From positions 1 through 42,703 of the forward strand of contig JAJXTH010000021.1 in assembly GCA_021783995.1 (NCBI GenBank): a DNA stretch of 42,703 nt, read 5' to 3'. Shown here piece by piece: positions 17,970-26,599 of the stretch. Each line of letters begins with the position of its first letter. The stretch's first letter is position 1. The DNA is from Pseudomonadota bacterium (GTDB lineage: Bacteria; Pseudomonadota; Gammaproteobacteria; Burkholderiales; Gallionellaceae). The position numbers were made by a program, and so were the translations under genes. The notes below the pieces were generated by a model, which saw nothing but the letters and a program-made list of their open reading frames with translations, searched no databases and was not told the DNA's origin.

Positions 17970-18896
17970 CTAAGCCGCCGAAAAATGGCCGCCCACTTTT
18001 ACGGGCACGGCCTGCATGACTTGCATTGCGCTTTGCGCCTTTCCCCCCGGACGCTGCAGAACCAGCAGTTTCAGCGCACCCTTGCCGCACGCGACGACGA
18101 TACCCTGCTTGTCAACAGCCAAAACCTCGCCCGGACGTCCTTGCCGGTCGCACACCTCAGCCTGCCAGATCTTCAGCACGACACCGTTGAAGTTGGCATG
18201 GCACACCGGATAAGGATTGTATGCGCGCACAGCCCTTTCGATCTGGGCGGCATCCTGTCCCCAGTCGATTGCGGCCTCGCTTTTTTGCAGCTTGGCCGCA
18301 TAGCACGCGGCGTTATCGTCTTGTTGAACGTGAACAAGGCTGTTTGCCTCGAGCAGACTGAGCGCTTCAACTATGCAGTCTGCGCCAAGCGCTGCGAGCC
18401 TGTCGTGCAAGGTCTGCGCGTTGTCGTCTGGCTCTATCAGGCAGGATTTGCGCAGCAGCATGTCCCCGGTATCCAGCCCCTCATCCATCTGCATGATGGT
18501 GATGCCAGTCTCCCTGTCTCCCGCCAGAATCGCGCGCTGTATCGGGGCAGCACCGCGCCAGCGCGGCAGAAGGGAGGCGTGGATATTGAGACAGCCATGC
18601 CTTGGAATGTCGAGTACAACCTTCGGCAAAATGAGCCCATAGGCCGCCACCACCATCACCTCGGCACCCAGTTCTGCAATTTCCTGCCGTACCTGTTCGG
18701 ACTTCAGGGTTTGCGGCTGCAATACCTTGAGCCCGTGTTGCAACGCAAGCTGCTTGACAGGGCTCGCATTAAGCTGCATGCCGCGACCGGAAGGGCGATC
18801 GGGCTGCGTCAGGACAGCAGCGATTTCATGTTCGTTAATGAGCGTGCTCAGGGCGCTGGCAGCGAAATGCGGCGTTCCCGCAAAGATGATTCTCAT
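17970..18896 (-). CDS. fmt: methionyl-tRNA formyltransferase
   Basis: A 308-residue enzyme that formylates initiator Met-tRNA using 10-formyltetrahydrofolate. Present are the start MRIIFAGTPHFAA, the loop TQPDRPSGRGM, and the catalytic core NIHASLLPRWRGAAPIQRAI, with the Asn-His pair and the SLLPRWRG signature, followed by GDRETGITIMQMDEGLDTG. A C-terminal OB-fold tRNA-binding domain spans roughly 210-308. It begins three bases after the def stop codon, the usual def-fmt pairing: one enzyme adds and the other removes the formyl group. Confidence 0.96.
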   Translation of the reverse strand: MRIIFAGTPHFAASALSTLINEHEIAAVLTQPDRPSGRGMQLNASPVKQLALQHGLKVLQPQTLKSEQVRQEIAELGAEVMVVAAYGLILPKVVLDIPRHGCLNIHASLLPRWRGAAPIQRAILAGDRETGITIMQMDEGLDTGDMLLRKSCLIEPDDNAQTLHDRLAALGADCIVEALSLLEANSLVHVQQDDNAACYAAKLQKSEAAIDWGQDAAQIERAVRAYNPYPVCHANFNGVVLKIWQAEVCDRQGRPGEVLAVDKQGIVVACGKGALKLLVLQRPGGKAQSAMQVMQAVPVKVGGHFSAA

Positions 18897-18899
18897 GGC

Positions 18900-19403
18900 C
18901 TAGAGCGCTTCACGACGGCGCTTTTTCAGTTTGGCGCGCAACCTTGTCTGTTTGAGCTGGGAAAGATATTCAACGAAAACCTTGCCTTGCAGATGATCCA
19001 TTTCGTGCTGGATGCACACGGCCAGAAACCCTTCTGCGTCCAGAGTGAAAGGCTCGCCCGATTCATCGAGCGCCTTTACCGTTATTCTGTTTGCGCGTCG
19101 CACCGTCTCGTATATCCCAGGCACCGACAGGCAGCCTTCCTCACCCGCCTGTTCACCGCTCGACGTCAGGATTTCAGGGTTGATCAGCACCACCAGATCG
19201 TCGTGCGTTTCGGAAATGTCCAGGACGATGACGCGTTGGTGCACATCAACCTGGGTTGCAGCCAATCCCACTCCTGGCGCAGCATACATGGTTTCCGCCA
19301 TGTCTCGCACCAGCTTGCGGATCGCTCCATTGACCTCAACAACATCTTTGGCAACGGTATGCAGCCGTTCATCCGGATATTGAAGAATTTGTAAGATTGC
19401 CAT
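18900..19403 (-). CDS. def: peptide deformylase
   Basis: A 167-residue metal enzyme that removes the formyl group from the N-terminus of new proteins. The three family motifs are intact: GVGLAATQ at 44-51, EGCLS at 89-93 with metal ligand Cys91, and HEMDH at 133-137 with the two His ligands and catalytic Glu134. A basic C-terminal tail ([14 protein letters not shown]) follows. It is the first gene of the def-fmt-rsmB cluster and diverges from the LysM protein gene; the 87 bases between them must hold both promoters. The ribosome site in front of the ATG at 19403 is weak. Confidence 0.96.
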   Translation of the reverse strand: MAILQILQYPDERLHTVAKDVVEVNGAIRKLVRDMAETMYAAPGVGLAATQVDVHQRVIVLDISETHDDLVVLINPEILTSSGEQAGEEGCLSVPGIYETVRRANRITVKALDESGEPFTLDAEGFLAVCIQHEMDHLQGKVFVEYLSQLKQTRLRAKLKKRRREAL

Positions 19404-19490
19404 AAATGCTTGCTAATTTAATTGACTGGATGCAGAATCTAGCGGCACGCTATGCCGTGCGTCTTTGCCACTGACTCTCTCGGAGTTTCC

Positions 19491-20531
19491 ATGCGTAAGA
19501 TTATATCGCTGTTTTGCTTTTTATTGCCTGTCTTGGCTTTTGCAAGCCAAACCGATGACACTGCACAGATACGCAGCGATGCACCTGACCAATATACCGT
19601 TGTCAAAGGCGACACGCTTTGGGACATCTCCGGCAAGTTTTTCAAGGACCCCTGGAAATGGCCGCACATCTGGGGGATGAACAAGGAAACCATCAAGAAC
19701 CCGCACTGGATTTATCCAGGCCAAGCCATTTTTCTGGACAGGGAGCACGGCACGCTGAGCATAGGCAGAAGGCTGGGTGAAGGAGAGAATGCAGACAATA
19801 ATCTAGTCAGGCTTTCCCCGGAAGTCATTTACGAAAAAGGCAGGCAGGATGCCATCCAGAGCATTGCATCGAAGGTCATCGAGCCGTTCCTGAGCGAGCC
19901 CCTGGTGATATCGAATGAATCGTTGGCCGGCTCCCCAAGGCTGGTTGGCGTGCCCGACGAGAGGGTGATCGTAGGTTCGGGCGATGTCGTATACGCCACA
20001 GGGCTTCCTGAGAATCAGGGAAAGGCATGGCAGGTATTCCGTCCAGGCAAGGTCTTCACTGATCCCGACACGAATGAAGTCCTGGGGCGCGAAGCTGTCT
20101 ATCTGGGTTCCATAGAAATCAGCAAGTTCGACCATGTCAGCACAGGCGTCGTCACCGATGCAAAACAGGAAATCAACGTGGGAGATTTGCTGGTAGCACC
20201 TTCCGCACCTACACCCCTGACTTACCTTCCTCGCGCGCCCGAGACCAAGATCAATGCCACCGTAATTTCCATCTATGGCGGTGTGACTCAGGCGGGGCAG
20301 GACAGCATCATCACGCTGAACAAGGGCGCAAGGGACGGTTTGCAGAACGGAAATGTGCTGGCAATTTACAGCAAGGGCCGCATCGTCAACGACAATGGTA
20401 CACCCCTGAAACTTCCGGACGTACGTTCCGGACTGATCTTCGTGTTCCGCGTTTTTGACAAGGTCTCCTATGCGCTCGTGATGAACACGCGCATGCCTGT
20501 GCAACTTCTGGATCGCGCTTCAACACCCTGA
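19491..20531 (+). CDS. secreted LysM-domain protein
   Basis: A 346-residue protein with a clear signal peptide (MRKIISLFCFLLPVLAFAS) and one LysM domain at about 34-83 (YTVVKGDTLWDISGKFFKDPWKWP, with IYPGQAIFL at its end), which binds peptidoglycan. The remaining 260 residues have no catalytic motif I can recognise; they contain repeated short beta-like segments such as VYATGLPENQGKAWQVFRPGKV and NATVISIYGGVTQAGQDSIITLNKGARDGL. Proteins of this type are commonly found just upstream of dprA in betaproteobacteria. The ATG at 19491 is chosen for the GGAG site and the signal peptide; an in-frame codon 39 bases upstream would spoil the signal. A role in cell-wall maintenance is inferred. Confidence 0.88.
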   Translation: MRKIISLFCFLLPVLAFASQTDDTAQIRSDAPDQYTVVKGDTLWDISGKFFKDPWKWPHIWGMNKETIKNPHWIYPGQAIFLDREHGTLSIGRRLGEGENADNNLVRLSPEVIYEKGRQDAIQSIASKVIEPFLSEPLVISNESLAGSPRLVGVPDERVIVGSGDVVYATGLPENQGKAWQVFRPGKVFTDPDTNEVLGREAVYLGSIEISKFDHVSTGVVTDAKQEINVGDLLVAPSAPTPLTYLPRAPETKINATVISIYGGVTQAGQDSIITLNKGARDGLQNGNVLAIYSKGRIVNDNGTPLKLPDVRSGLIFVFRVFDKVSYALVMNTRMPVQLLDRASTP

Positions 20532-20605
20532 TGTTTTCGTGGGGCTGCCGCGCGCACCCTCCTGAAACCCGGTGAGTCTCGCTACTGCCCATATTTTCCC
20601 GGTGC

Positions 20606-21688
20606 ATGCATATCGACGATTCGCTCATATCCTGGTTAAAGCTCAGCCTGATACGCGGCCTGGGAGGAGAACACGCGCGGCGTCTGCTGAAGGAATTCGG
20701 CTCTCCGGAATCGGTTCTGACCGCAACAGCAGATGCACTAAAACCTTTCGTCAAGCCTGACATCGTTTCTGCAATCCGCAAGGGTATCAGTGAAGAAACG
20801 CTCTCACCTGCACTTGTCTGGCTCGAAGACGAGCAGAATCATGTCGTCGCGTTAGGCGATGCGGATTACCCCAAGGCGCTGCTCAACATTGCCGATCCGC
20901 CATTGCTGCTGTATGTAAAGGGTCGCCTGGATCTGCTGAATGTCGCGGCGCTTGCCGTTGTCGGCAGCCGAAATGCCACGCCGCAGGGTATAGGCAATGC
21001 GGAGGAATTCTCCAACCTGCTGAGCAACGCCGGGTTGTGCATCATCAGCGGCATGGCTCATGGCATTGACGCGGCGGCTCATCGCGGCGCATTGCGCGGG
21101 AAGGGCGGTAGCATCGCGGTAGTTGGCACAGGTCTCGACAAGGTTTATCCTGCCGCCAACCGCGATCTGGCCCACCAGCTTGCAAGGCAGGGGGCTCTGG
21201 TCTCTGAATTTCCGCTGGGCACGCCCCCCATAGGCACGAATTTTCCGCGCCGCAATCGTCTCATCAGCGGCATGAGCCTGGGATGCCTGGTCGTTGAAGC
21301 CTCACAGCAGAGTGGATCCCTGATCACTGCAAGGCAGGCGATGGAGCAGGGGAGGGATGTATTTGCCATCCCAGGCTCGATACATTCCCCGCAAAGCCGC
21401 GGCTGCCACAAGCTTATCAAGCAGGGTGCGAAGCTGGTCGAAACGGCAGAGGACATACTCGAAGAGCTGGGCGGCCAGTTCCCGCAAAACAAATCAGATC
21501 TCATGCAAGGCTCCCCCGACCAATCCGATAAACTTTTAGACATGATGGGCTTCGACCCTGTGGACATGGATACGCTTTGCCAGCGCACTGGCTTGACGGT
21601 TAGCCAGCTATCCGCCATGCTATTAACGCACGAACTCGAAAACCGGGTAGCCCAGCTGCCAGGCGGACTGTTCCAACGCATACATTGA
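20606..21688 (+). CDS. dprA: DNA-processing protein A
   Basis: A 360-residue cytoplasmic protein that binds incoming single-stranded DNA and loads RecA during natural transformation. An N-terminal SAM-like helical region (about 1-75) is followed by the extended Rossmann fold with VVGSRNATPQG, ISGMAHGIDAAAHRGAL, VGTGLDKVYPAANRDLA, SEFPLGTPPIGTNFPRRNR and VVEASQQSGSLITARQAMEQGRDVFAIPG (these are separate stretches). A C-terminal winged-helix domain follows (about 295-358). The ribosome site in front of the ATG at 20606 is poor. It reads in the same direction as smg and topA, a common betaproteobacterial order; no other competence gene is in the window. Confidence 0.95.
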   Translation: MHIDDSLISWLKLSLIRGLGGEHARRLLKEFGSPESVLTATADALKPFVKPDIVSAIRKGISEETLSPALVWLEDEQNHVVALGDADYPKALLNIADPPLLLYVKGRLDLLNVAALAVVGSRNATPQGIGNAEEFSNLLSNAGLCIISGMAHGIDAAAHRGALRGKGGSIAVVGTGLDKVYPAANRDLAHQLARQGALVSEFPLGTPPIGTNFPRRNRLISGMSLGCLVVEASQQSGSLITARQAMEQGRDVFAIPGSIHSPQSRGCHKLIKQGAKLVETAEDILEELGGQFPQNKSDLMQGSPDQSDKLLDMMGFDPVDMDTLCQRTGLTVSQLSAMLLTHELENRVAQLPGGLFQRIH

Positions 21689-21704
21689 ACTATAAAGCAA
21701 AATT

Positions 21705-22160
21705 ATGTTTGAAATCCTGATGTATCTATTCGAAAGCTATATCGACGCAGGCAGCTACCCTGCGCCGGACAAATTGTCGCGCAAGCTCTCAGCCGCGGGT
21801 TTCGAAGGCGAAGACATAGACGAAGCCCTGACCTGGCTGTCCGCGCTTCGTTCGCAGAATGCCGACGGCTATCCTGAGATGCCGAATCACGCTGGCATGC
21901 GTTTTTTTGCTGAAATCGAGTTTGCGCGACTGAGTTCGGAAGCAAGGCAATTCCTGCTGTTCGCCGAGCAACAGGAAATGATCAGCGCCGCCGAGCGGGA
22001 GATCATCATAGACCGCGCCCTGGCTCTGCAGCAAAAGGACCTTGGGCTCGACAAGCTAAAACTCATCATGCTGATCGTGCTGTGGGACAGGCATCAGGAT
22101 CTCAGCCCGCTGTTGATCGAAGAACTGCTCGTCCCGATACAATCCACCCAATTACATTGA
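21705..22160 (+). CDS. smg: Smg family protein (DUF494)
   Basis: A 151-residue, mostly alpha-helical acidic protein. It begins MFEILMYLFESYIDAGSYP and continues with LSAAGFEGEDIDEALTWL, both typical of the Smg/DUF494 family found between dprA and topA or near def-fmt in many proteobacteria. The molecular function is not established. It starts 16 bases after dprA and ends five bases before topA, so the three genes are almost certainly one transcript. Confidence 0.9.
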   Translation: MFEILMYLFESYIDAGSYPAPDKLSRKLSAAGFEGEDIDEALTWLSALRSQNADGYPEMPNHAGMRFFAEIEFARLSSEARQFLLFAEQQEMISAAEREIIIDRALALQQKDLGLDKLKLIMLIVLWDRHQDLSPLLIEELLVPIQSTQLH

Positions 22161-22165
22161 TCTGC

Positions 22166-24718
22166 ATGGCAAACAATCTTCTGATCGTAGAATCCCCTGC
22201 CAAAGCCAAAACCCTGAAAAAATATCTGGGCAGCGGTTTTGAGGTGCTCGCCTCTTACGGGCATGTCCGCGATCTCATTCCCAAGAGCGGTGCCGTTGAT
22301 ACCGAAAACGGCTTTGCGATGCATTATGAAACCATTGCGCGCAACAGCAAGCACATGGATGCCATCGCCAAGGCTGCCACGGCCGCCGACAGCATACTCC
22401 TGGCTCCCGACCCTGATCGCGAGGGCGAGGCCATCGCCTGGCATATTGCGGAGCTGTTGAAGTCCAAGAGGGGCTTCAAGGGCAAGACCATGAAGCGCGT
22501 CGTGTTCTACGAGATCACGCAGTCCGCAGTAAAGGAAGCTGTCGCCCACCCGAGAGAAATCGCCATGCCGCTGGTCAACGCGCAACAGGCAAGGCGCGCG
22601 CTGGATTATCTGGTTGGCTTCAATCTTTCCCCGCTTTTATGGCGCAAGATACGCCCGGGCCTGTCTGCAGGTAGAGTGCAGAGCCCCGCATTGCGCCTGA
22701 TCGTCGAGCGCGAGCAGGAGATCGAGGCATTCACCAGCCAGGAATACTGGACCGTGCACCTGGATAGCCACAAGGATCATCACCCTTTTTCTGCGCGCCT
22801 CATCCAGTATCAGGGAAAGAAGCTCGAACAGTTGAGCATAAAGAGCCAGGCAGAATACGATGCCATTTACACGAGGCTCAATGATGCAAAGTTGCCGCCC
22901 AAAGTGGTGCGCGTCGAGAAGAAAGCCAAACAACGCTCCGCTGCAGCGCCTTTTACCACCTCGACGCTGCAGCAGGAAGCCGTGCGCAAGCTCGGCATGT
23001 CCACAGAACGGACCATGCGCACTGCGCAGACGCTTTATGAAGGCGTGGATATCGGAGGACAGACAGTCGGCCTGATTTCCTACATGAGAACCGATTCGGT
23101 ATCGCTTGCTAAGGAAGCCATTGCAGAAATCCGCACCTACATAAGCGACAATTTTTCCGACGAATATCTCCCTGGCCGGGCACCCAGTTTCAAGAGCAAG
23201 ACCAAGAACGCGCAGGAATCCCACGAGGCGATCCGTCCGACGTCGATCGCTCGCACACCGGACAGCCTGCGCGAGCATTTGACCGCGGATCAGATCCGGC
23301 TTTATGAAATGATCTGGAAGCGCACCCTGGCTTGCCAGATGACCGCAGCAAGGTTTGACACGGTAAGCGCTGACATCCGCCTGGGCGGCGATGACACACT
23401 GTTCAGGGCCAACGGGCAGATGCTGGTTTTCCTCGGTTTCATGAGCGTTTACATGGAAGACGTGGATGACGCCGAGGAAGAGCAGGGCGGCAAGCTGCCG
23501 CCCCTCGCAGAAGGCGATGTCCTGCCTGTAGACAAGCTTTACGGAGAACAGCACTTCACCCAGCCACCGCCACGCTTCACCGAGGCAAGCCTCGTCAAGG
23601 CGCTGGAAGAATATGGCATAGGACGGCCTTCGACCTATGCCACCATCATCTCCACGCTGCAGACCAGGGAATACGCCATCCTCGACAAGAAGCGATTCAT
23701 GCCGACGGATGTCGGCCGCGTCGTCACGCGTTTTTTGACCGATCATTTCACGCGCTACGTCGACTACAACTTCACGGCTTCGCTCGAGGACGAGCTCGAT
23801 GAGATTTCGGACGGCAAGCGTGACTGGGTAGGCGTCTTGAACGAATTTTGGCAGGGATTTTCCGGACTCATCAAGGAAAAGACCAACATAGAGCGTCCTC
23901 AGGAACTGCTGGACGAGACCTGTCCGGAATGCGGCAAACCGCTGGCTAAAAAACTCAGTCGATATGGAAGTTTCATCAGCTGCACCAACTACCCGGAATG
24001 CAAATACAAGCGCAGCGTGGGCGGCGAAACTCAGGACAATGTGCGCATCGAGCTGGGAAAACACCCGGAGACAGATCAGCCAGTTTTGCTCTTGCGCGGC
24101 CCTTACGGCCATTACGTTCAACTGGGCGAAGTGGTAGAGGGGGAAAAGACGAAACCCAAACGGGTTTCATGGCCCAAGGACATGCCGATTGATCAGGCAG
24201 ACCTGGGCGCCGCATTGAAGCTGCTTTCCCTGCCGCGCGAGCTCGGGTTGCATCCTGAAAGCGGGAAAAAAGTCATCGTCAACATAGGCCGCTTCGGTCC
24301 ATACATAGGCCATGACGGGAAATTCAAATCCATTCCGCGCACCGACAGCATCTTCGACATCGGACTCGAGCGCACGGTGGAACTGCTTGCACAGGCCAAG
24401 GATGGCAACGCCGTATTGCGCACGCTAGGCGATCATCCGGACGACAAGGCTACTGTGGAAGTGTGCAGCGGCCGCTATGGCCCTTATGTGCGCCACGGCA
24501 AGATCAACGCGACCTTGCCCAAGGATGTATCCGTGGATGAAATCACCCTGGAAGCTGCTCTGGAGCTGCTTGCAGCAAAAGCGGCAAAAGGCACGAAACC
24601 CGCAAAGGCGACGAAGGCCCGCGCAAAAGCAGAATCAAAGGCAGAGGCAAAACCCAAGGCCGATGCCAAGAAGAAAGCTGCTGCAAAACCCAAAGCCAAA
24701 TCGACGAAGAAATCCTGA
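22166..24718 (+). CDS. topA: DNA topoisomerase I
   Basis: An 850-residue type IA topoisomerase that relaxes negative supercoils. The Toprim domain has Glu9 in IVESPAKAKT and the acidic motif DPDREGE at 82-88; the catalytic tyrosine is Tyr306 in SYMRTDSV. Near 610-640 is a single four-cysteine zinc finger (CPECGKPL...CTNYPEC), followed by three glycine-rich C-terminal repeats (RGPYGHYVQLG, IGRFGPYIGHDGKF, SGRYGPYVRHGKI) and a Lys/Ala-rich tail of about 50 residues that probably binds DNA non-specifically. Length and layout match the long betaproteobacterial form with one zinc finger. The ATG at 22166 gives the family N-terminus MANNLLIVES. It ends three bases from the convergent ABC exporter gene. 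Confidence 0.97.
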   Translation: MANNLLIVESPAKAKTLKKYLGSGFEVLASYGHVRDLIPKSGAVDTENGFAMHYETIARNSKHMDAIAKAATAADSILLAPDPDREGEAIAWHIAELLKSKRGFKGKTMKRVVFYEITQSAVKEAVAHPREIAMPLVNAQQARRALDYLVGFNLSPLLWRKIRPGLSAGRVQSPALRLIVEREQEIEAFTSQEYWTVHLDSHKDHHPFSARLIQYQGKKLEQLSIKSQAEYDAIYTRLNDAKLPPKVVRVEKKAKQRSAAAPFTTSTLQQEAVRKLGMSTERTMRTAQTLYEGVDIGGQTVGLISYMRTDSVSLAKEAIAEIRTYISDNFSDEYLPGRAPSFKSKTKNAQESHEAIRPTSIARTPDSLREHLTADQIRLYEMIWKRTLACQMTAARFDTVSADIRLGGDDTLFRANGQMLVFLGFMSVYMEDVDDAEEEQGGKLPPLAEGDVLPVDKLYGEQHFTQPPPRFTEASLVKALEEYGIGRPSTYATIISTLQTREYAILDKKRFMPTDVGRVVTRFLTDHFTRYVDYNFTASLEDELDEISDGKRDWVGVLNEFWQGFSGLIKEKTNIERPQELLDETCPECGKPLAKKLSRYGSFISCTNYPECKYKRSVGGETQDNVRIELGKHPETDQPVLLLRGPYGHYVQLGEVVEGEKTKPKRVSWPKDMPIDQADLGAALKLLSLPRELGLHPESGKKVIVNIGRFGPYIGHDGKFKSIPRTDSIFDIGLERTVELLAQAKDGNAVLRTLGDHPDDKATVEVCSGRYGPYVRHGKINATLPKDVSVDEITLEAALELLAAKAAKGTKPAKATKARAKAESKAEAKPKADAKKKAAAKPKAKSTKKS

Positions 24719-24721
24719 TGC

Positions 24722-26530
24722 TTAACCGGGCCCGGGATACTCTTCCTCGGCCTGCTGCATCGCCCACATCATCGCATACGCCCCGTTTTGCGTAAGCAGT
24801 TCCGCATGGCGGCCGCGCTCGACGATGCGACCCGCATCAAATACCAGTATTTCATCTGCGTCGACTACCGTAGAGAGGCGATGCGCGATGATGAGGCTGG
24901 TGCGGCCTTTGGATATTTCTGTAAGCTCGGCCTGGATGGCCTTTTCGGTTTTGGTGTCCAGCGCCGATGTGGCTTCATCGAGTATCAGTATGGATGGGTT
25001 CTTGAGCAACGTCCTTGCGATCGCGACGCGCTGCTTCTCACCTCCCGAAAGCTTCAGGCCTCTTTCCCCCACGACAGTATCCCAACCCTTGGGCAAGGAT
25101 TCGATGAAACCCAGGATATGCGCGGCACGGGCTGCATCGATCACTTCGTCCCGCGTAGCATCCGGCCTGCCGTAGGCGATGTTGTAATAGATGCTGTCGT
25201 TGAAAAGCACTGTATCCTGCGGAACCACGCCGATGGAAGATCTCAGGCTGTTCTGGGTGATGCTTCTTATGTCCTTGCCATCGATCCTGATACAGCCCTG
25301 GCTGACGTCATAGAAACGGAAAAGTAGTCTGGCCAGGGTTGATTTACCTGCGCCGCTCGCGCCCACTGCTGCAACCGTCCTGCCACCCTGAATGGCAAAA
25401 CTCACGTCGTGAAGTATGGGCCGGTCGGCATTGTAGGAAAAGCTGACGTGCTCGAATTCGACCTTGCCTGCTCCGGCCCTGAGCCCGACGGCATCTGGCG
25501 CATCCTGGATCTCTTTGGGCCTGTGCAGCAAAGTGAACATGCGCTCCACATCGGTGATGGATTCCTTGATCTGTCGGTACATCACCCCAAGAAAGCCAAG
25601 GGGCTGGAACATCTGCAACAGATAGGCGTTGACCATCACCAGGTCACCCAACGTCAGCGTTCCTGCAACCACGCCTTTTGCCGCCCTGATGACCATCAGC
25701 GTCACACCGATGGCGATCGTGCCTGCCTGCGCCGCATTCAAAAACCCGAGCGATCGCTGCGACTTCAGGGACGCGTTTTCCCATTCGGCAAGGCTCTTGT
25801 CATAGCGTTTTGCCTCATAGCGCTCGTTGCCAAAGTACTTTACCGTCTCGTAGTTGAGCAGGCTGTCGATCGCCCGTCCATAGGCCTCCGAGTCTAGCGT
25901 GTTGGCGCGGCGCACAAACTGCGTACGCCATTCCGTGATGGTAACGGTAAAGAATATGTACGAGGCCAGCGTCAAAAGCGTGATCATGCCGAATACCCAG
26001 TCCAGCTTGACGAACAGCACGGCCGCCACCATTAGTATCTCCAAGACGGTAGGTGCGATGCGAAACAGAAGATATCCCACCAGGCTTGAAATGGCCTTGG
26101 AACCACGCTCGATGTCGCGGGTGATGCCCCCAGTCTGGCGCTCGAGATGAAAGCGCAATGACAATGCATGCAGATGTTCGAACACCGCCATGCTTACCCT
26201 GCGCATCGCGCGCTGGGTGACCTTTGCAAACACCACATCGCGAAGGTCGGCGAAGGTGGTGCTGGAAAAACGTAGCAACCCGTACGCAACGATGAGGGTC
26301 ACGGGAACCGTCAGGCTGGCATGAGACTTGTCCAGTGCATCTATGATTTTTTTCAAAACCAGCGGCACGCTGACCGAGGCAAGCTTTGCGCCGAGCAGGA
26401 GCGCGAGCGCAAGCATGACCCTTCCCCTGAATTCCCATAGATAGGGAAAGAGACGGCCAACAGCGCGAAGGTCCGCTTGTGCTGCCGGATCCGATGCATT
26501 GTCCGGGGAGTTAAATGAATGAGGAGTCAT
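24722..26530 (-). CDS. Atm1-type ABC exporter (membrane and ATPase domains fused)
   Basis: A 602-residue half-transporter that works as a homodimer. The membrane domain (about 30-330) contains six hydrophobic helices. The segment SLLNYETVKYFGNERYEAKRYD is typical of the Atm1/HMT1 branch, which exports glutathione- or sulphur-linked compounds or confers heavy-metal tolerance. The ATPase domain has Walker A GASGAGKST at 390-398, Q-loop VVPQDTVLF, signature LSGGEKQR at 494-501, Walker B ILILDEATSA and H-loop His550. The substrate is not readable from sequence. It is transcribed towards topA and away from clcA. The ATG at 26530 has no strong ribosome site. Confidence 0.92.
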   Translation of the reverse strand: MTPHSFNSPDNASDPAAQADLRAVGRLFPYLWEFRGRVMLALALLLGAKLASVSVPLVLKKIIDALDKSHASLTVPVTLIVAYGLLRFSSTTFADLRDVVFAKVTQRAMRRVSMAVFEHLHALSLRFHLERQTGGITRDIERGSKAISSLVGYLLFRIAPTVLEILMVAAVLFVKLDWVFGMITLLTLASYIFFTVTITEWRTQFVRRANTLDSEAYGRAIDSLLNYETVKYFGNERYEAKRYDKSLAEWENASLKSQRSLGFLNAAQAGTIAIGVTLMVIRAAKGVVAGTLTLGDLVMVNAYLLQMFQPLGFLGVMYRQIKESITDVERMFTLLHRPKEIQDAPDAVGLRAGAGKVEFEHVSFSYNADRPILHDVSFAIQGGRTVAAVGASGAGKSTLARLLFRFYDVSQGCIRIDGKDIRSITQNSLRSSIGVVPQDTVLFNDSIYYNIAYGRPDATRDEVIDAARAAHILGFIESLPKGWDTVVGERGLKLSGGEKQRVAIARTLLKNPSILILDEATSALDTKTEKAIQAELTEISKGRTSLIIAHRLSTVVDADEILVFDAGRIVERGRHAELLTQNGAYAMMWAMQQAEEEYPGPG

Positions 26531-26563
26531 AATCGATCACATTATTTTTGGCAGCGATATTAC

Positions 26564-26592
26564 CTGACGAAGGCTGGCTTGCGCTATATAAT
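26564..26592 (+). promoter_or_regulatory. possible sigma-70 promoter for clcA
   Basis: CTGACG (-35, four of six consensus bases) is separated by exactly 17 bases from a perfect TATAAT (26587-26592). Transcription would begin around 26598-26600, coinciding with the first good in-frame ATG of clcA at 26600. Confidence 0.5.
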
Positions 26593-26599
26593 GCATTCG

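Noticed and set aside
17928..19394. 488-residue plus-strand open frame opposite fmt and def
   Set aside because: It crosses two well-supported genes in antisense and has no recognisable domain or ribosome site.
19438..19465. Short inverted repeat GCACG/CGTGC between def and the LysM gene
   Set aside because: The stem is only five base pairs with a six-base loop and there is no T-run; it may be chance in a divergent promoter region.
22637..24121. 494-residue minus-strand open frame opposite topA
   Set aside because: Shadow of topA; the conserved topoisomerase motifs are all on the other strand.
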